Shown here piece by piece: positions 59,799 to 64,000 of a stretch of DNA of 64,000 nucleotides. The notes beneath the pieces were generated by a model. It did not search any database, was not told the origin of the DNA, and saw only the letters and a program-made list of their open reading frames with translations. The translations under genes and the position numbers were made by a program. Source of the DNA: Halotalea alkalilenta DSM 17697 (GTDB lineage: Bacteria; Pseudomonadota; Gammaproteobacteria; Pseudomonadales; Halomonadaceae); contig NZ_JHYY01000013.1 of NCBI RefSeq assembly GCF_000621205.1, positions 62,001 to 126,000 of the forward strand. Direction: 5' to 3'. Positions within the stretch are counted from its first letter, which is position 1; every line of letters starts with the position of its first letter.

Positions 59799-60703
59799 CC
59801 GCCGCCACCCGCAAGGATCTGATTCTGGTGGTGGACGACTCCCCGGACTCCCTGGGCATGATCCACCACGCGCTGGACCAGGCCGGGCTCACCGCGCTAT
59901 TGGCCCTGGAGGGCGCCCAGGCGCTCAGCATCGCGGAAAAGATGGTTCCCGACCTGGTGCTCATGGACGCGATGATGCCCAACATGGACGGCTTCGAAAC
60001 CTGCCGCCGGCTGAAAGGCAAACCGGATCTCGCCGCCGTCCCGGTGATCTTCATGACCGGGCTCACCGAGTCGGAGGACGTGATCCGCGGACTGGAGGCG
60101 GGAGGAGTGGACTACGTCACCAAGCCGGTGCGCCCCTGCGAGCTCATCGCGCGCATCCGCGTGCACCTGAACAATGCCCGCCTCGCCCATAGCGCGCGCA
60201 TCGCGCTGGACCAGCTCGGCCAGGCTTCGTTCTCCACCGATACGACCGGCCGCTGGCGATGGGCGACACCCTTGGCGGAAAGCCGCCTGGGAGGCAGCGA
60301 AGAGCAGCGCCAGGAGCGCCTGGCGAGACTGTCGCAGCACATTCGCCAGTGGCTGCTGCGCGCGCCTCGAGCAGGCGACCAGCTGGCGTTGAATCTGCTG
60401 CCTTGCGATCTACGCCTGCGCTACCTGGGAGAGGCCACCCCAGGTGATCACCTTTTCCGGCTGCAGAGGCACGGCGCGGACGAGGAGAGCGAAGTGCTCC
60501 AGACCCAGCTGCGCCTGACCCGACGCGAAGCACAAGTGCTGCTATGGATCGCCCAGGGCAAGACCAACCGGGAAATCGGCCAGATCCTCTCCTTGAGCCC
60601 TCGCACGGTGAACAAACACCTGGAGCAGGTATTCAGGAAGCTGGGGGTGGAAAACCGCACCGCCGCCGCGGCCATGGCCCTGCAGTGCCTGACCGCGGCC
60701 TGA
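59795..60703 (+). CDS. LuxR-type response regulator of the amide/urea block
   Basis: A 302-residue regulator with a receiver domain (acidic pair in LVVDDSPDSLG, phospho-acceptor D58 in LVLMDAMMPNMDG, K110 in YVTKPVRP), a central region of about 110 residues with no recognised domain, and a C-terminal LuxR-type helix-turn-helix (LTRREAQVLLWIAQGKTNREIGQILSLSPRTVNKHLEQVFRKLGV). The ATG overlaps the kinase stop by 4 bp, so the pair is co-translated. Probable targets are fmdA and urtA, which share a palindrome of the kind bound by LuxR-type dimers. Confidence 0.92.
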   Translation: MTAATRKDLILVVDDSPDSLGMIHHALDQAGLTALLALEGAQALSIAEKMVPDLVLMDAMMPNMDGFETCRRLKGKPDLAAVPVIFMTGLTESEDVIRGLEAGGVDYVTKPVRPCELIARIRVHLNNARLAHSARIALDQLGQASFSTDTTGRWRWATPLAESRLGGSEEQRQERLARLSQHIRQWLLRAPRAGDQLALNLLPCDLRLRYLGEATPGDHLFRLQRHGADEESEVLQTQLRLTRREAQVLLWIAQGKTNREIGQILSLSPRTVNKHLEQVFRKLGVENRTAAAAMALQCLTAA

Positions 60704-61067
60704 ACCCGCGCCAGGGATGGCTCTCGGCGGCAGTTGGCTGATGCCTGTTTTCTCGAGCGCCAAACTGAGGCATGAATGGACTACGGAGGAAATTATTGCA
60801 CCAAACTGAGACAACCAAATCCCATAGTCCCCCGCTTCGTCGCTTGCACCCGCACGCTGACGCCGTGATGCCAATTCAGCATCATCGTGATCGACAAATC
60901 GCAATTATCCGAACGCTTTGGGGTTAGCAGCGGTTACGCTCTCCTCCCTGGCCCACCGCCCTGCGCCCATGGCGCAGTTGGTAAGCAAATTGCACTGGCC
61001 TTCGCCATCCGTGGGATCGCGGCATACCGGGCGCGCCCACCGTCATTTCCAAAGATCAGGAGACACC
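60704..61067. promoter_or_regulatory. Intergenic region upstream of the NMT1-type ABC operon
   Basis: No gene is seen in these 364 bp. CCAAACTGAG occurs twice as a direct repeat (60760-60769 and 60801-60810, 41 bp apart, with CA following in both within two bases), a possible regulator site. The conserved core of a TPP riboswitch was looked for and not found. The ABC operon promoter must lie here. Confidence 0.35.
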
Positions 61068-62102
61068 ATGACTTCGCGGCATAATTCGACGCTTCCAAGC
61101 CGCAGCGCCGGCGCTGCCCTGCTCTCGGGCCTCGGCTTCTCGCTGCTGCTCGGCTTGAGCCCTAGCGCGCATGCGCTCGATGCGGTCAGCGTACAGCTCG
61201 ACTGGCTGCCCGCCGGCGACAAGGCCTTCGTCTATGCAGGCGTTGCCGAAGGCTTCTACCGTGACGCCGGCCTCGAGGTCACCATTCGCCCCGGGCGTGG
61301 CTCGGCCGATGCCGTCACCCAGCTCGCCGCCGGCAATGCCGACGTCGGCACCGCCGGGATCGGCTCGCTGATGCAAGCCGCCGCGGAGGGCGGTGTGCCG
61401 GTCAAGGCGGTGATGTCGATCTACTCGAAGCCGCCGGATGCGATCTTCACCGTCGAGGGCTCGGGGATCACCGACCTTGAAAGCGCAGTCGGCAAGCGGC
61501 TCGCGATGCCGACCTTCTCCTCCTCCAATGCGCTGTGGCCGGCGGTGCTCGAGCGCAATGGCATCGCTCCCGACTCGATTCCGGTCATCAATACCGATCC
61601 CAGCGGCATGGCGCCGCTGCTGGCGCAGGGGCGGGTCGACATGACCCTGAACTGGGTGACCAAGGCGCCGGAGTCCGAGTCGGTGCTGGCCCAGGCCGGC
61701 AAGCAGCTCCAGGTGCTGCCGCTCTCCGACTTCGGCCTCGAGGGCTATGGCTTCTCGCTGATGGCTTCCGAGCGAACCATCGAGCAGCGCCCGGAGGTGC
61801 TCAGGCGCTTCGTCGAGGCCTCGCGCCGCGCGATCGAATTCTCCTCCGCCCATCCCGACCAGGCCGCGGCGGCGGTCAAGGCAGCGGTGCCGGAGGCGGA
61901 TCTCGCCGTGCTCGAGGGCGAGCTGCGCAACTCGCTGCCGCTGATCGACAACGAGATCTCCGCACGCGACGGATTCGGCGCCTTCGACCCTGCCCTGCTC
62001 TCGACCACCTGGGAGTGGATCGCCGACTCGATGGACTTCGATCGCGATGCGCTCGACCCGGCGAGCCTGGTCGACACCCGCTTCCTCGGAGCCGAGCAAT
62101 GA
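61068..62102 (+). CDS. NMT1/THI5-like ABC transporter substrate-binding protein
   Basis: A 344-residue periplasmic protein with a Sec signal peptide (about 35 residues, ending SAHA) and an NMT1/THI5-like fold: VQLDWLPAGDKAFVYAGVAEGFYRDAGLEVTI, GRGSADAVTQLAAGNADVGTAGIGSLMQAAAEG, AVMSIYSKPPDAIFTV and VGKRLAMPTFSSSNALWPAVLE. Relatives bind hydroxymethylpyrimidine (ThiY), riboflavin (RibY), nitrate, taurine or sulfonates. CAGGAGA sets the ATG at 61068. Its stop overlaps the ATPase start (ATGA). The downstream nucleoside deoxyribosyltransferase-like gene hints at a nucleobase or pyrimidine ligand, but this is only inference. Confidence 0.88.
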   Translation: MTSRHNSTLPSRSAGAALLSGLGFSLLLGLSPSAHALDAVSVQLDWLPAGDKAFVYAGVAEGFYRDAGLEVTIRPGRGSADAVTQLAAGNADVGTAGIGSLMQAAAEGGVPVKAVMSIYSKPPDAIFTVEGSGITDLESAVGKRLAMPTFSSSNALWPAVLERNGIAPDSIPVINTDPSGMAPLLAQGRVDMTLNWVTKAPESESVLAQAGKQLQVLPLSDFGLEGYGFSLMASERTIEQRPEVLRRFVEASRRAIEFSSAHPDQAAAAVKAAVPEADLAVLEGELRNSLPLIDNEISARDGFGAFDPALLSTTWEWIADSMDFDRDALDPASLVDTRFLGAEQ

Positions 62103-62917
62103 GTGCCGACGCCCACGAGCGCGCGGTGATCACTCTAGAAGGGGTCGGCCAGACCTTCCGCTCCAGCGACGGAAGCCCGGTGATCGCGCTGGACGGCGTC
62201 GACCTGGCGCTGGAGCGCCATGAGTTCGTCTCGCTGATCGGCCCCTCCGGCTGCGGCAAGTCGACCATCCTGCGGCTGGTCTCGGGGCTGCTGCTGCCGA
62301 CCAGCGGTACGCTTTCGATCTACGGCAAGCGTGTCACCGAGCCGCGCGACGAGATCGGCATGGTGTTCCAGAAGGCGACCCTGCTGCCGTGGCTCTCGGT
62401 CGCCGACAACATCACCTTCCCGATGAAGCACAAGTACGGCCGGGTCACCGCGGAGGAGAAGCGACGCGCCGGTGAGCTGCTGGAGATGATCGGGCTCAAG
62501 GAGTTCGGCCACAAGCGGCCCAACGAGCTCTCCGGCGGCATGCAGCAGCGGGTCGGGATCGCCCGCTCGCTGCTGCATGATCCCGACATCCTGCTGATGG
62601 ACGAGCCGTTCTCGGCGCTCGATGCGCTGACCCGCGACGAAATGAGCTTCGAGCTGCTGCGGATCTGGAGCGAGCGGCCGAAGACCGTGGTATTCGTCAC
62701 CCACTCGATCCAGGAGGCGCTGCTGCTCTCCGACCGGATCGTGGTGATGAGCGCTCGTCCCGGCCGGGTCGCCGAGATCATCGATGTGCCACTGGCACGT
62801 CCGCGCACGCTGGATACCCTGTCCGATCCGCTGTACAACCAGCTGGCCAACGATATCCGCCGCAAGGTATTCAGCCGCGCACCGCTCGAGGCTGGCGGCG
62901 AGGAGGCCCGCGCATGA
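62099..62917 (+). CDS. ABC transporter ATP-binding protein (SsuB/TauB/ThiZ type)
   Basis: A 272-residue ATPase with Walker A GPSGCGKST, Q-loop MVFQKATLLPWLSV, signature LSGGMQQRVGIARSL, Walker B ILLMDEPFSALDAL and switch histidine VFVTHSIQEAL, as in nitrate/sulfonate/taurine/thiamine-precursor importers. It starts at an ATG overlapping the binding-protein stop codon and overlaps the permease start by 4 bp. The open frame upstream of this ATG lies in the wrong frame for the binding protein and is not coding. Confidence 0.93.
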   Translation: MSADAHERAVITLEGVGQTFRSSDGSPVIALDGVDLALERHEFVSLIGPSGCGKSTILRLVSGLLLPTSGTLSIYGKRVTEPRDEIGMVFQKATLLPWLSVADNITFPMKHKYGRVTAEEKRRAGELLEMIGLKEFGHKRPNELSGGMQQRVGIARSLLHDPDILLMDEPFSALDALTRDEMSFELLRIWSERPKTVVFVTHSIQEALLLSDRIVVMSARPGRVAEIIDVPLARPRTLDTLSDPLYNQLANDIRRKVFSRAPLEAGGEEARA

Positions 62918-63681
62918 GCGCACTCAAGCGAATCGCGACGCGCTATGCCTCGCTGATCGCCTTCATTTTCGTCGTACTCGCCTGGGAGCTCGGCTGCGAC
63001 CTGTTCCAGGTTCCCGCCTTCGTGCTGCCGGCGCCGAGCGCGATCCTCACCGCCTTCACGACGCTGTCGCCATCGCGCTGGTTCGAACACACCTGGGCGA
63101 CCCTGGAAGTGGCGCTGCTGGGCTTCGCCATCGCCACTGCGATCGCGGTGCCGCTGGCGATCACGATCACCCGCTCGAAGCTGGTCTCCCGCGTGGTGAT
63201 GCCGTGGCTGATCGTGATCCAGTCGACCCCGATCGTCGCCATCGCGCCGATCATCGTCGTCACCCTCGGCGCCGGGGTGCTGCCCCGGGTAGTGATCACC
63301 ACTTTGATCTCGTTCTTCCCGATCGTGATCTCGACCGCCACCGGACTCGCCTCGGTGCCGGCGGAGTTCACCGAGCTTTCGCGCTCGCTGCGCGCATCGC
63401 GCAACCGCGAGTACTGGCAGATCCGCATGCCCTACGCCCTGCCGCACCTGTTCAGCGCACTGCGGGTGGCGATCACCCTGGCGATCGTCGGCGCGGTGGT
63501 GGCGGAGTTCGTCGCCGCCGAGCGCGGGCTCGGCTACCTGATCCTCTATTCGACCTCTTCGTTTCGCATCGCGGTCGCCTTCGCCGCACTGGTGATCCTG
63601 GTCGCCTCGAGCCTGGTGCTCTACGGCCTGATCACCCAGCTGCAGCGGCGTCTCTTCCCGTGGAGCGAGCATCGTGGCTGA
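62914..63681 (+). CDS. ABC transporter permease (SsuC/TauC/ThiX type)
   Basis: A 255-residue inner-membrane permease with about six spans. The EAA-like loop is FTELSRSLRASRNREYWQIRMPYALPHLFSALRVAITLAIVGAVVAEFVAAERGLGYLI, highly typical of this group. It overlaps the ATPase gene by 4 bp and the following nucleoside deoxyribosyltransferase-like gene by 8 bp, so all four genes should form one operon. Confidence 0.93.
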   Translation: MSALKRIATRYASLIAFIFVVLAWELGCDLFQVPAFVLPAPSAILTAFTTLSPSRWFEHTWATLEVALLGFAIATAIAVPLAITITRSKLVSRVVMPWLIVIQSTPIVAIAPIIVVTLGAGVLPRVVITTLISFFPIVISTATGLASVPAEFTELSRSLRASRNREYWQIRMPYALPHLFSALRVAITLAIVGAVVAEFVAAERGLGYLILYSTSSFRIAVAFAALVILVASSLVLYGLITQLQRRLFPWSEHRG

Positions 63682-64000
63682 ACGGATCTACTTCGCTGGC
63701 CCCGAGGTCTTTTACCCCGAGGCGGAGGCACTCGCCGCGCAGGCCCATGCCCAGGCGACGGCGCGCGGGTTCGAGGCGATGACACCGATGGACAATCGCC
63801 TGCCGGCGCTGGCGGATGGCGCAGCCATGCGCGCGGCGATCTTCCACAAGAATCTCGCGCTGCTCGACCGTGCCGAGCTGGTAGTGGCGAACCTGTCACC
63901 GTTTCGCGGTCCGTCCGCCGATGCCGGCACGATCTGGGAGGTCGGCTACGCCTTCGCCCGGGGACTGCCGGTGTTCGCCTGGAGCGACTGCGCCGGCGAC
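63674..64000 (+). CDS. Nucleoside 2-deoxyribosyltransferase-like protein (3' end outside window)
   Basis: A GTG at 63674, with GGAG 8 bases upstream, opens a frame that runs off the right edge after 109 codons. The start VAERIYFAGPEVFYPEAEALA, the segment HKNLALLDRAELVVANLSPFRGPSADAGTIWEVGYAFARG and the conserved glutamate in it match the nucleoside 2-deoxyribosyltransferase family, which exchanges bases between deoxyribonucleosides or hydrolyses nucleotide N-glycosidic bonds. It overlaps the permease gene by 8 bp, which links it to the importer. Confidence 0.85.
   Translation, partial: MAERIYFAGPEVFYPEAEALAAQAHAQATARGFEAMTPMDNRLPALADGAAMRAAIFHKNLALLDRAELVVANLSPFRGPSADAGTIWEVGYAFARGLPVFAWSDCAGD

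Noticed and set aside
60961-61040. tRNA-like A-box (TGGCGCAGTTGG at 60970-60981)
   Set aside because: No matching T-arm, acceptor stem or anticodon arm can be folded around it.
60704-61067. TPP riboswitch before the THI5-like operon
   Set aside because: The conserved CUGAGA and ACCUGAUCUGGAUAAUGCCAG-type core segments are not present.

Overview
The window is GC-rich, gene-dense chromosomal DNA from a gammaproteobacterium, most consistent with the Halomonadaceae or Pseudomonas-like relatives. The evidence is full-length glnE, a long acyl-CoA dehydrogenase FadE, a PsrA-type operator, a Pseudomonas-like mtlEFGKDY polyol operon, and Sfn-type sulfur genes. No rRNA, tRNA, CRISPR array or insertion sequence was found, and the species is not fixed by the sequence alone.

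Region 1 (1-7000) is a sulfur-scavenging block. A minus-strand cluster holds an SfnB-like flavin oxidoreductase, two paralogous NtaA/DszA-type FMN monooxygenases and an NlpA-family binding protein. It diverges from ssuD, and an SfnR-like sigma-54 activator follows. A near-consensus -24/-12 promoter lies in front of the sfnB cluster. Region 2 (7000-19150) is a minus-strand polyol block: mtlE-F-G-K-D-Y, then a CHMI-like isomerase, transaldolase, an MFS sugar symporter and pyridoxal kinase. No fructokinase and no regulator are present.

Region 3 (19150-25700) holds two small membrane proteins, a luciferase-like monooxygenase, a MocR regulator divergent from a PaiB-like flavin protein, an acetyltransferase, and an acetyltransferase-rhodanese fusion. 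Region 4 (25700-38500) is a chaperone-usher fimbrial operon. Upstream of it lies a two-component pair: a cytosolic hybrid kinase carrying HPt and a degenerate EAL domain, and a LuxR-type response regulator placed 2 bp after glnE. The pair is reminiscent of the Roc/Sad control of Cup fimbriae in Pseudomonas. Region 5 (38600-45000) is a beta-oxidation operon (a FadB-like protein, thiolase, FadE) under a perfect PsrA-like palindrome.

Region 6 (44800-47400) is a phzF'-GNAT-DUF1127 operon divergent from a second MocR regulator; phzF is reduced to 32 codons. Region 7 (47400-60700) is a short-chain amide and urea block: fmdB, formamidase fmdA, aliphatic amidase amiE, a urtABCDE-type ABC importer, a hybrid histidine kinase with an NCS1-permease-like sensor domain, and a LuxR-type response regulator. 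The same palindrome lies upstream of both fmdA and urtA and is a good candidate for that regulator's operator. A MntA-HepT toxin-antitoxin pair sits inside this block, and its hepT has an amber codon at position 7. Region 8 (61000-64000) is an NMT1/THI5-type ABC importer overlapping a nucleoside 2-deoxyribosyltransferase-like gene that runs off the window.
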